Below are positions 6,701 to 14,942 of a stretch of DNA of 20,906 nt, in pieces (position 1 is the first letter of the stretch; the number at the start of each line of letters is the position of its first letter). Source of the DNA: a virus; IMG/VR virus record IMGVR_UViG_3300001680_000239, positions 1-20,906 of that record; one strand, written 5' to 3'. A program made the position numbers and the translations under genes. Below the pieces are notes generated by a model. The model ran no database searches. It worked only from the letters and a program-made list of their open reading frames with translations, and had not been told where the DNA came from.

Positions 6701-9268
6701 GGAGGAATAGAGTATGGTCGTAATCATAGTACACTAGGAACATTGACGACTAAAAAAGGCGAAGCTGTGATAGCACATCAAGTGGGTAAGTGGTTTGCAC
6801 ACGATGGTAGACATAGAGCTTTAGCTATGGCATACGGTGGTGTTAAGTTAATGCCGGTATTATTTATCGATAGTAGAGGTAATCCAGTGGATTGGCAAGA
6901 GTTGGGTAAATCCAATTGGCCTGAGAAATTAATCAGTGAAAAATATTCCGTATCACTCGGACGATCACCTCGAGGCCAAATAATGGACTTTCCTATAAAT
7001 TGGGAAGCTGCACAGCCTGGTGGGATAGCACTACCTCATAACGTAGACAACACGGAACTTAAAAAATGGGTAGATGGCCATAAAGGTCCTATGTTAAGAT
7101 CGATGGGATTAAACCCACAACAACAAGAATTAACCCACTTAGCTGTAAAATTTGTTGACAAGTATGGCAAAACTGTAAAGGTTAGTAGTAAAATTAATAT
7201 CCACCCGGATTGGATAGATAAATTTGGTCCATTGACCTCTGCACGTATTAATGAACGCATTGTTCTTGAGATTAATGAAGCATACGGTTTACACGAACGA
7301 TATATAGCAAGCAATGCATTCGGGCCCATATCATCTGCAGATATGATGATACCATACACAATAGATGAATTTGAGAAATTAAAATATACATCAGAGAAAG
7401 TTAGTTTTAAGGGCTACAACTACACGAATCATCAAGTTGCAGAAGCTGTGATTATAGCACGTGGACGTCTTTCATACCAGGATAACCCAGACAATCCTGG
7501 AAGGCTTGGTGGTCCTTCCCAACAAGAGCTTGTAGATTTTATTGATAGCGCGAAGATAATGAAGGAACAAACTGCATTGATGGATAAACTTACTCATCCA
7601 ATTAAATTAAATTGGGAGAAAATAACACCATCTGATATGCGAACATATGGCCCTAAGTTGGCTGACATTGACGTCAATATGACTATAGCTGCTGATAAGC
7701 TGTTTAAACTTGTCAACCGTAATGACTTCATGTCACTAATTGAACCAGCTAAGATTATATTAAAGAAACCTATAGTAATAGAACGAAGAGGAAACGCACC
7801 TTCTAATCCAGAACACCTATACTCAGCTACTCAAGTAAATCCAGATGCTCCAATTGGAAAGGCTCCGGACGGCGTAGTGTTAACTCGTTATATTATACCT
7901 GAGGGCACTCACGTTTATCTAACTACAGGAAATGCTGATTTACATGAGGTTCTTATTGATGGTAACACAATAAAAGAAAAGTGGACATCATCTAGTGCAA
8001 AGAAATGGAGCATCGCTAGAAGTCATACGTATGATTATGTTAAAGTTACTGTAGATGGTAAAATGCAGTTTCATGATAGCAAGGGAAAGATAATTAAACT
8101 TGTTAACCCATACGGACCATATACTGCCCAAGAGTCATTTTCAATTGGTGATGTTACAATTGAATCTATTACTGGTCAAGGAGTAGAAGAGCTTTGGGAA
8201 ACATTCAAAAAACGAGTCACTAAATTAAAAGCTCAAATAATAAGAATCGAAAAGAAGGGTGGTTATGTTCATCCAGTAATGCAGGACTATGTAGACAAAC
8301 ACCACCAGGATATGCAAGCAATTGATAGGTTAGAATTCAAAGCTAAAGCTATCCGTGCGGCAGTAACTTCAATGCATATTAGTTTAGGTGTATTGGGTAT
8401 TGGTGGTAAGAAAATGTCTACTCGAATATTTACTGGAGGTATCTTCCTTGGTGCATCTGTATTCTTTCAAGAGCATTATTTCAACCGGGCTGCAGCTATG
8501 GCGTACGATGAGGAACATCCGGATCAGACACCAACATGGACAGATGAGCAGGAACAAATGTATCAGCGCTATGATTGGATGTGGGGACACATTTGGCTGA
8601 CTAAAGTTATTCATAGAGCTTTTGATAACGACCTAAGTAGTAGGGGTATCCTTCCAATTGCTGATGCAGTCCTTGCGCATACTGGAGCTGGTGTAACGAA
8701 AGCTTATAACGAGTTAACGGGTCATCAGAAAGCTAATTTGTGGCTTAAAGAACGAATTCAAGTTTATAATGAACGGTGGGCAATAGGAGAGACTTTTGCA
8801 AAAGCATTGATATTCATTGAACCAATAAGTGATTTAGCAAATATAATAGAACAAGGTCCTGCCCTCTCTTTCGATCAGAAAATGAGAATATATAAACCTG
8901 AATTATGGCGAAAGTATAAATCTTACATACTTACTACAACAAATGCTGCAGCCATGGCTGCAGAGTGTGAGAAATTACCTGAAGACACTACGGCGCGGGC
9001 CAGATGTGAACTAAAATTAAAATTATATAACGATGCAACTGATGTTTCGAGTCTTTTGGAAAATCCTCCATTTAGTCCACAAGAGCTTGGGCAATTATAT
9101 TCTTCAGGGTTTAATGTTAAAACAGGTAAACCATTTGAAAATGGAAAACAATTTGATAGCGAATTCGCTAGAAAGTGGCGGAAGAAAATGCGCAGTGGAG
9201 GCGGGGTGATGTATGGCAATGGAGATAGTCAAGGAACAAAATTTTGGAAGGACATATTAGGTAAATGA
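3710..9268 (+). CDS. Giant polyvalent-type protein with ParB/Srx-like motif and possible ADP-ribosyltransferase modules
   Basis: An 1852-aa protein, about 27% of the window. Clearest is a ParB/sulfiredoxin-like module at about 894-1060: IAYMSPREFL, then HDGRHRALAM (1031-1040) and GVKLMPVLFID, which fits the family's DGxHR...A...G...PV signature. Tentative modules are GIDGVKLTD...IIFD at about 380-417, YYSAEVGATEFSAL at about 592-605 followed by strands to about 675, and an R-S-E-like set with R1360-G, YSAT (1371-1374), IIPEGTHVYL (1395-1404) and HEVLIDG (1412-1418). Residues 915-975 look like a coiled coil. Two hydrophobic stretches lie at about 1553-1585, followed by a long helical C terminus. 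The beginning (MAYSKSP) resembles that of the upstream peptidase (MPHSKLP). It ends in an ATGA overlap with the next gene. Phages and conjugative elements are known to deliver such polyvalent proteins with their DNA; that role here is inferred. Confidence 0.8.
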   Translation: MAYSKSPSILGTQANGQGNTVWDAYSDPITGGYQVVDISKQLGDSTGGYSVSRIVRDMIRLKNSYVLKINGRRMGKIERALWTEIVTKKVNRAQQKNQIKIGVGIKPLLLDDNIISTSSRRGQKNKFTGPDYQASSFTTEGIFEPVLLYIDSKFPSNDIAGDVPENVIYAVAQPLGLTQAFIAKSVVMNVIKRHHRSDYLLLYVNSKTTNMASKDYVTGGSFSMDEKWGGTSLATGEEMLKLADDGKIGNFMEFKVIEAGHLNKQNLTIIEIVSDFHIGITPGQMKISEFMQTYYPAYKGDISKVKLDGMKFSGPLQKGDGTGGLPVEWHVEYGSATAKSHLQRAGWIIIEEFSDAAGLSRGEASGWAKPPERLNLNKPLLHRLKRHGIDGVKLTDKHQAKKMGMGDYPIKQTIIFDHAVQRIRNLMKPSPHYGMYAVSNTLKVQAAVMADAGISVKDGLLVRKNVNSTVVDRIVNQIIASEVQEIIDTGEYVSDKRVSDDIVKFKNKYQFDNEWVILKLNGPVLDDWQQFDTFQLADDQGIMQPKKPVAHTQHYIVTPKNIWPESVLKHGQIYDSIEKDGYRVQRNSRPLYYSAEVGATEFSALGQYNSYMQHPFLEFTIDPKRSNFELKLIMSNTDLIKANQAFYEEIGFTHFSYDERSRSKAEGRLIYARIANEMKHAMFGSDLVKDTLIGGGVIRQSNHSLEGIVSAQRFWQEVYSLHAEMNYGYLWNENVTWRDVNYQTEIRFDHNNNSHRIVTGTLEGFASEALNGKEMRERFMHTGSLSKEGILVLYGDADAILYDKHGNELVKRKRYEIKKLSEADIIKFVRPFLTVNSAEALKQLTEIQRQAVAKANSEFKLPALTSHNIGDRKTYDVSDPSPGIRSEKPIGKNGGIAYMSPREFLKMAFPLEYDLSVWSMEELNSSITQLEQDVNFLEDIEDTKGLSDAQDTLLDEKKQDLKNSRTERSKIESSARLYKSGAQFDAIPQFNIRYDPAGGIEYGRNHSTLGTLTTKKGEAVIAHQVGKWFAHDGRHRALAMAYGGVKLMPVLFIDSRGNPVDWQELGKSNWPEKLISEKYSVSLGRSPRGQIMDFPINWEAAQPGGIALPHNVDNTELKKWVDGHKGPMLRSMGLNPQQQELTHLAVKFVDKYGKTVKVSSKINIHPDWIDKFGPLTSARINERIVLEINEAYGLHERYIASNAFGPISSADMMIPYTIDEFEKLKYTSEKVSFKGYNYTNHQVAEAVIIARGRLSYQDNPDNPGRLGGPSQQELVDFIDSAKIMKEQTALMDKLTHPIKLNWEKITPSDMRTYGPKLADIDVNMTIAADKLFKLVNRNDFMSLIEPAKIILKKPIVIERRGNAPSNPEHLYSATQVNPDAPIGKAPDGVVLTRYIIPEGTHVYLTTGNADLHEVLIDGNTIKEKWTSSSAKKWSIARSHTYDYVKVTVDGKMQFHDSKGKIIKLVNPYGPYTAQESFSIGDVTIESITGQGVEELWETFKKRVTKLKAQIIRIEKKGGYVHPVMQDYVDKHHQDMQAIDRLEFKAKAIRAAVTSMHISLGVLGIGGKKMSTRIFTGGIFLGASVFFQEHYFNRAAAMAYDEEHPDQTPTWTDEQEQMYQRYDWMWGHIWLTKVIHRAFDNDLSSRGILPIADAVLAHTGAGVTKAYNELTGHQKANLWLKERIQVYNERWAIGETFAKALIFIEPISDLANIIEQGPALSFDQKMRIYKPELWRKYKSYILTTTNAAAMAAECEKLPEDTTARARCELKLKLYNDATDVSSLLENPPFSPQELGQLYSSGFNVKTGKPFENGKQFDSEFARKWRKKMRSGGGVMYGNGDSQGTKFWKDILGK

Positions 9269-10269
9269 AACATATACAAGTTCAATCTCAACCATTAAAT
9301 CAATCACAAACTGTTAATAGTCAAAAGATTATTATAGAGCCAACAAAGCTGACCCATTGTGCATTAGTAAACGCTCAAAAGAATTCTGATAAAACCTATG
9401 TTGATATGTGGCTCCTCAAATTATCTAATAGTAGACGAGCCTTTTATACTATTAGTGATGATCAAATAGGCCTTAGTGCAGCTGATATTGATAAAGTTGA
9501 ATTGTATGAAACTACTAAAGGCTTTACTGAATTAGCTATTAAGTTAGTGTATGATGATATCATGAGTAAATTTGAATTGGATTCACAAACGAGATTTTTA
9601 TATCATTCATTTAATAAGAATGTTCTTTGGTATGCTGATTGTGCTGTTGGTGTTTTAAGCAACTGGGATGAAGATATCACTGTTAACGGTGATGGGTACT
9701 CCGAATTGTATTGGGGGTATACACAAATATCACTTGCTGATCTGAGATACACCTTTGCGGTTTTTAAAAACCTGTTTAAAAAGTATAATGATAGGGTATC
9801 TAAGTCGTTAAGGACGTATTGGAACGGTGACTTAAATAAGTTAAAGATGCCTGAAATCATGATTAGTAAGCCAAGTTATATGGAAAATTTTGATGAAGGA
9901 TATGCTTCTACTGAAGGTGGTGATGTTAATTACGACGGAGTTATTGATGCACAAGAGAAGGCTAATGATGAAGCAGTGAAAGTAAGAGCTGCAGAACTTC
10001 ATTTAGATGCTGTATTTGAATGGAGATATCAAAATGCTGTTAGTGAGTGGACCTATGATCAGTTAGTCGGACTTATGATAATAGAGCATTATAGTAAGTC
10101 AACAGAAGATGGTCTTTTTGAGTCCGTTTTAAATTGGATTCAATTTGGAGCAGGAGATAATTATGGCACCACCTTACAAACATCTGCGATAAATATATTT
10201 AAGAAATCAAAAGAATCAGATATGATAAAGGAAGTAGGGGAAGCATTCTTCTACTGTTATAAACCATGA
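9265..10269 (+). CDS. Protein with EF-hand-like calcium loop, between two giant genes
   Basis: A 334-aa protein of no family I recognise. Residues 220-231 (DVNYDGVIDAQE) are a textbook 12-residue EF-hand/dockerin calcium loop, with D1, N3, D5, G6, I8, D9 and E12 in the proper places. A weaker calcium-loop-like stretch, TVNGDGYSEL, lies at 139-148. The region between them (about 155-190) is helical and basic. There is no signal peptide or membrane segment. Both ends are in 4-base ATGA overlaps with the giant genes, so the three are probably translated together in related amounts, and this protein could be a chaperone, linker or calcium-dependent partner for one of them. That partnership is inferred from position only. 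Confidence 0.75.
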   Translation: MKHIQVQSQPLNQSQTVNSQKIIIEPTKLTHCALVNAQKNSDKTYVDMWLLKLSNSRRAFYTISDDQIGLSAADIDKVELYETTKGFTELAIKLVYDDIMSKFELDSQTRFLYHSFNKNVLWYADCAVGVLSNWDEDITVNGDGYSELYWGYTQISLADLRYTFAVFKNLFKKYNDRVSKSLRTYWNGDLNKLKMPEIMISKPSYMENFDEGYASTEGGDVNYDGVIDAQEKANDEAVKVRAAELHLDAVFEWRYQNAVSEWTYDQLVGLMIIEHYSKSTEDGLFESVLNWIQFGAGDNYGTTLQTSAINIFKKSKESDMIKEVGEAFFYCYKP

Positions 10270-13200
10270 GTAAACATCTAATAACCCACGAGCCTGACCT
10301 TATACTACTGCAGAAAGACTTTGCTGAAAAGTTACGTGAGATTGTACCAACTAAAGCCTCTGTATTAAAAACACCTGTAGGGAGTGTTCATAAAGTTGAT
10401 GGTAAGTCAATTAAGACTAGACCAGATACTATTGATGAATTCTTTAAAATGTCTAAGGATTTAAAAGCTGCAAATATTCTATTATGGTTCAGGAGTGAGG
10501 AGGCTGGGTATCTTTCGACTAACCTTAACGAGCATTTAATGAGTAGGGGAGCATTTCTACAAAAATGGGGAGATGACATTAAAAAGGTAGCTGAGATTTG
10601 GAAGGAACTTAATCAAGCTTCTCAATATGGACATAATGGACCATTTGCTGGAACTGCAGAAAACCAAAAACTAAAAGCTGGTATTAACAGTATAGATATT
10701 GAATCACTAGATACACACTTCGAACAGTATCAGCGTGATGCGTTTTGGAAACGTAACCTCAACGCTGTTAAGAAAACTAATTTAACTAACCTTATTGAAA
10801 AGATTGAATTGATACTAGTAACAACTGATCAAGGGCAACGAAAGGCATTACAAGAAGAAATTCGAATTATAATTCATCAGAGGGGTGCTAAATTAGGTTT
10901 AGGCGGGGTGGTAAGTAGTAACATCAGGCCTGAAACTGAAGTATTACGTAATGTATTATCTAGGAACGGTTTTGGAATTCAGTATAATAAAAGAAGTGCA
11001 AACCTAAGAACAGAACTAAACCAAATAACTCAAAGGTGGATCAACAACATGCACCAAACAAATATTGTTGAGATAGTCGATATGATGGGAGTTATTTATG
11101 ATCAAGATATGTATGTACTACGAGTAGAAGGCCTCCAAGATACTGCAATCAAATACGAGATCAGACAAAATCCACAAAACATGCCAGGTGAATTAGTAAG
11201 TTTAAGAAACGGCGTGGCGCGAATCGATAGAACAATTAACAAAGATAATAAGCCTAATAGAAGAGCAGCAATCGATGCTATGATTAACCATAGAGGAGTA
11301 GATAGATCTACGGTGAATGTACCCTCAACAGTGAATCTACTATCCACTGCAATGGTCACACAAGCTGAATCAACCCTACTCAATTCATATGAAGGTAAAT
11401 TAATTAAAGGAATTAGTGTAACAAGAATTCCTGCAGGTACTGCAGTGATCCCAGTTGGTGGTTTGAATTCAACGGAACTACTTATCTATGAAAATGTTTT
11501 AAATAAACATACAAATGTGATTATAGATGGTGTTCAAATTATTAAATCTCTTAATATGATAAAACCTGGAAGTGGTGATGTAGATAGAGCTACTAAAAGA
11601 CTACTACAAGCATATGATAAAGATAGACTCAATGGAGATATCATTGATAACCTTTTCGATAGCGTATTCGACTTTAGTAGTATTGAAGCACAACATGACT
11701 CTAAAGTACTCACTGGTGTTGAGATAGTATCGGGAAGAAAACCAGGAATATTACAGAAATTAGCTACTAAAGACTCTAGTTGGAGGACCGTACTAAATTC
11801 AGTAGCATCTACCCAAAGTATATCAGCTCATGCATTGATTAACTTACAATTCACAGAGGAATTTAAGATACATCTAAAAGCTAATCCAGGCACAATATTA
11901 AGCGATTTATACGATTCTTTAGAGAGTGCTAGAAATAAAAAAGTTGGAGGTAAACCAGCTCCACATTCAATTGCTAAAGCTATTATTAGCGAGAATGGAA
12001 TACAGCATATACCTATATCGTTCTTTGTAAATGCTGCTAGTGCATCATACTCTGTAACATATGCTGGCCAATCATATATGAAAGGATTTTACAATCTATT
12101 TCAACAATATACAGCTGTAACATCCTTTAAACTTAAACCACTCAATGTACCATATCCATTATATTTTACTAAAACACTTCTTCCTCAAGAGTCCTTTGAA
12201 AAAACTATCGCGCAAGAGCTTAAAGTGTGGTTGGGTATTGAAGAGACATATGATCCAGAATTGGATAAGGATTTATATAACGATCAACAGAAACGTAAGA
12301 TACAATTCGAGAGGGATCTTAGAGATAAATATAAGATATATTATAAACAGTATGTTCTAATAGATGATGCTGCACGATTTCTTATAAGATATTCAGCTCG
12401 TAATGTAGCAGGTTCTGAGTATTGGGCAACAAACCAAGGGCATCAAGATTATCTAAAGAGATCAGCTGACATTGGATTCACAGTACCACCTAATACAGAT
12501 GTTTCTATAAGCCCAAGAGTTACTGGAAATGCGCAAGGAACATTATCTAAAGCTAGGGGATTTTTCTTACCAGATTCTATAGTTGAATCTGGTAAAGCTA
12601 TCTTGTTAGCTCTTCCACATACTGGTGCTGAAATATATAAAGAGCTGACTAAAAAGATCTATAGATCAGGTAATCCAGCATTTATAGAAATTATCTTTTG
12701 GATCAGAACTATACCATCTCAACTTGAAGGTAATGCTACGTTTGAAGAACTTATACTGGCTAATCAGAATCCACTAACCATGCCTTGGATTATAGATGAT
12801 GATGGAATCTCTGGAAAAGGTAATAAAGGGAAGAAGATGTTTTTGTCTACTTTACACTATTTGGGCAAACAAGGGTTAGCTGGAGGAAATAAAGGAGCTT
12901 GGGAGCTATACAAAAAAGGAATTCAATTCCATCCAGAAGTTCAAGGTGAAATTCAAAAGTGGATGCGAGCGGTATATGCAGACTTTGATAGACACTGGGA
13001 CACTGTAGCTGATGAAAACTACTTCCGTAATCGATTATCTAAAGCTAGATACTTAGACGTTTCATTGCAAAGAACAGATTTTACAATTGACTCAGATGCT
13101 CGATTCGGACCACAACCTGTGAAAAGTTCAGCCACAGTACCTCGAAGTGGCGCGATGCAAATGCCGTTCCTAGATACAAGGTATATCTTAAGAGCTATGA

Positions 13201-14909
13201 ACATGCTAGCTGTATCTCAAGTTGTTCCAGCATTTACTGTACTCAAATATAGGGGAACAAAAACTTCAGATCTATCATTCATGGACGATATCGCGCAAGC
13301 TGATGGTGGTGAGATTAAAGATTTCTTTGATCAATTCCATAACGTAATTGATGATAATATTGCAGACCCTGATCATAGAATTGGTGTTAAAAAACCTAAA
13401 TTAGCAGATGGTTTGATAGTAAATACAGTATTCATCGATGATAAATTGAATGAGTTATATATCAAACTATTGAATGGAACATTCAGTCACCCATATGATA
13501 GATATAGCAAAGGTGGTAATCCGGGTATTAATAGAATGAACATGCTTGCCAAACTTGGAGATGAACATCCTAGGTTTTTAGCATATGAACACCAATTATC
13601 GGTAAGAAAACAATTGTTTTCGGTGTTTGCATTCTTAGGTGCTAATAAAAACTCACAATATGATCTTAACAACACCAGGCCGAAAGCAAAGAAAGTTGCA
13701 AGACTTAAAGAGCAATTGGATGAGCTTGAAAATAGTATTAATGCATTTAATCAAAAGTTCGTTAATACTCAGAAAGCTAATGCTAAAGTCATTCAAGAAA
13801 AAATGAATTCTACTGTCAACTTCAGTATATCATCAATGCTTGATAATAGTGATTATGTTTTAGAGGATGGTAATTTATTCTTCTTTCAAGATGGTATTAA
13901 AATTAACACTAACATACCACTCGACATTACTCAAATTGACGCTATTAACAATCTACAAGGAAAGGGGTTGAATCTTGCTGTAGTAATCAAGGATGGTATG
14001 AAGTATCTTGAAGTGAGACAAGTTCGAGGAATACCTTCGGCCACGGGTGGTGTATTCAAAACACTCGGTAAAGCTGGTGGTGCAATACTTGCCCTTATAC
14101 CAATCGATGCAATAGCTGGTGTAATATTTCACTACGACAATGAACAAATGTTTAAAGATTGGTGGGATGCTTCATCATGTGATCCACACACTCCAGCATG
14201 TAAGGCTAAGATCAAAGCGATGCATGAAAATTTAAGTGAGGCTGCTCGAGTTAACTTCATTGATAATCCAGATGCTACTGGACCTTTATGGGGAATTACA
14301 CCTCGTGAAGCTTGGAGTGGAACCTCTGAATTTGCTGCAGATGCTTATTATATGGTTATGCATCAAATTCATAAAATTGTATCTAATGTACCATGGGACG
14401 AGATACTAGAAGGAACTATGAGATCAATTATTGATGTTTGGGAGAATGACATCACCTTGTATGAATTCAAGTTGCAGCTCGAGCAAATGTTATTTGATTT
14501 AAGAAATATGAAGAAAGGCTTTTTAGAAGTGTTTTCAGAATTCATTGACGTGTATCATCATGTATACCTTAGATCTGCAGTAGCGGCAGAAGCTATGTGG
14601 GATATGTTTGTATACGTTCTTAAATGGGTTGGCCATGGTATTGCTAGAGCTTTTGATCTAATCAGTGTATTGTGGTCTGTAGCAACTGATCTTGACTCAT
14701 TAAGACTTAATAGCCAATTCAATACTCAGAATATTTCCACTCTGATAGTTATTCTATCAGGAACCTATATATTAAAAACAATTGAAGGTATGCCTGAGTT
14801 AATTAAGACACTACAAGCTAAACAGTTAGAAGCTGAGAATTTGATGTCTGATGAAGATAAAGAAAGGCTCAATGACATTATATACCAAAGAACAGGGATG
14901 GGTTATTAA
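10266..14909 (+). CDS. Second giant virion-type protein with ADP-ribosyltransferase-like signature and C-terminal membrane helices
   Basis: A 1547-aa protein, largely unrecognised. Residues 341-412 hold a candidate ADP-ribosyltransferase core: HRG (342-344), LLSTAM (358-363) in the place of the STS strand, VTRIPAGTAVIPV (385-397), and STELLI (402-407) with E404 as the possible catalytic glutamate. This parallels RG, YSAT, IIPEGT and HEVLI in the 1852-aa neighbour. The central part (about 430-1130) is a mixed soluble region without a motif I can name. Residues 1139-1180 look like a coiled coil. Hydrophobic segments lie at about 1268-1288, 1443-1475 and 1489-1503, and the chain ends in a charged helix. 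T4 injects Alt, an ADP-ribosyltransferase, with its DNA, so a related delivered role is plausible. The gene starts in an ATGA overlap and ends 33 bases before gene 13. Confidence 0.75.
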   Translation: MSKHLITHEPDLILLQKDFAEKLREIVPTKASVLKTPVGSVHKVDGKSIKTRPDTIDEFFKMSKDLKAANILLWFRSEEAGYLSTNLNEHLMSRGAFLQKWGDDIKKVAEIWKELNQASQYGHNGPFAGTAENQKLKAGINSIDIESLDTHFEQYQRDAFWKRNLNAVKKTNLTNLIEKIELILVTTDQGQRKALQEEIRIIIHQRGAKLGLGGVVSSNIRPETEVLRNVLSRNGFGIQYNKRSANLRTELNQITQRWINNMHQTNIVEIVDMMGVIYDQDMYVLRVEGLQDTAIKYEIRQNPQNMPGELVSLRNGVARIDRTINKDNKPNRRAAIDAMINHRGVDRSTVNVPSTVNLLSTAMVTQAESTLLNSYEGKLIKGISVTRIPAGTAVIPVGGLNSTELLIYENVLNKHTNVIIDGVQIIKSLNMIKPGSGDVDRATKRLLQAYDKDRLNGDIIDNLFDSVFDFSSIEAQHDSKVLTGVEIVSGRKPGILQKLATKDSSWRTVLNSVASTQSISAHALINLQFTEEFKIHLKANPGTILSDLYDSLESARNKKVGGKPAPHSIAKAIISENGIQHIPISFFVNAASASYSVTYAGQSYMKGFYNLFQQYTAVTSFKLKPLNVPYPLYFTKTLLPQESFEKTIAQELKVWLGIEETYDPELDKDLYNDQQKRKIQFERDLRDKYKIYYKQYVLIDDAARFLIRYSARNVAGSEYWATNQGHQDYLKRSADIGFTVPPNTDVSISPRVTGNAQGTLSKARGFFLPDSIVESGKAILLALPHTGAEIYKELTKKIYRSGNPAFIEIIFWIRTIPSQLEGNATFEELILANQNPLTMPWIIDDDGISGKGNKGKKMFLSTLHYLGKQGLAGGNKGAWELYKKGIQFHPEVQGEIQKWMRAVYADFDRHWDTVADENYFRNRLSKARYLDVSLQRTDFTIDSDARFGPQPVKSSATVPRSGAMQMPFLDTRYILRAMNMLAVSQVVPAFTVLKYRGTKTSDLSFMDDIAQADGGEIKDFFDQFHNVIDDNIADPDHRIGVKKPKLADGLIVNTVFIDDKLNELYIKLLNGTFSHPYDRYSKGGNPGINRMNMLAKLGDEHPRFLAYEHQLSVRKQLFSVFAFLGANKNSQYDLNNTRPKAKKVARLKEQLDELENSINAFNQKFVNTQKANAKVIQEKMNSTVNFSISSMLDNSDYVLEDGNLFFFQDGIKINTNIPLDITQIDAINNLQGKGLNLAVVIKDGMKYLEVRQVRGIPSATGGVFKTLGKAGGAILALIPIDAIAGVIFHYDNEQMFKDWWDASSCDPHTPACKAKIKAMHENLSEAARVNFIDNPDATGPLWGITPREAWSGTSEFAADAYYMVMHQIHKIVSNVPWDEILEGTMRSIIDVWENDITLYEFKLQLEQMLFDLRNMKKGFLEVFSEFIDVYHHVYLRSAVAAEAMWDMFVYVLKWVGHGIARAFDLISVLWSVATDLDSLRLNSQFNTQNISTLIVILSGTYILKTIEGMPELIKTLQAKQLEAENLMSDEDKERLNDIIYQRTGMGY

Positions 14910-14913
14910 TTAT

Positions 14914-14921
14914 TATAAATA
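14914..14921 (+). promoter_or_regulatory. Late promoter box TATAAATA before gene 13
   Basis: An exact TATAAATA in the 33-base gap between the 1547-aa gene and gene 13. A start about six bases downstream leaves a leader of roughly 16 bases that includes AGAGGAAC (14931-14938), a good ribosome binding sequence for ATG 14943. Confidence 0.75.
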
Positions 14922-14942
14922 AGTCTATACAGAGGAACAATT

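Noticed and set aside
12363-13650. Single-subunit RNA or DNA polymerase in the 1547-aa protein
   Set aside because: DFFDQF near residue 1019 recalls the C-terminal end of T7 RNA polymerase, and large virion polymerases exist in N4-like phages. I found no DGS/DxxGR motif, no Rx3Kx6YG finger motif and no HDS/HDD motif in proper order, so the idea is not supported.
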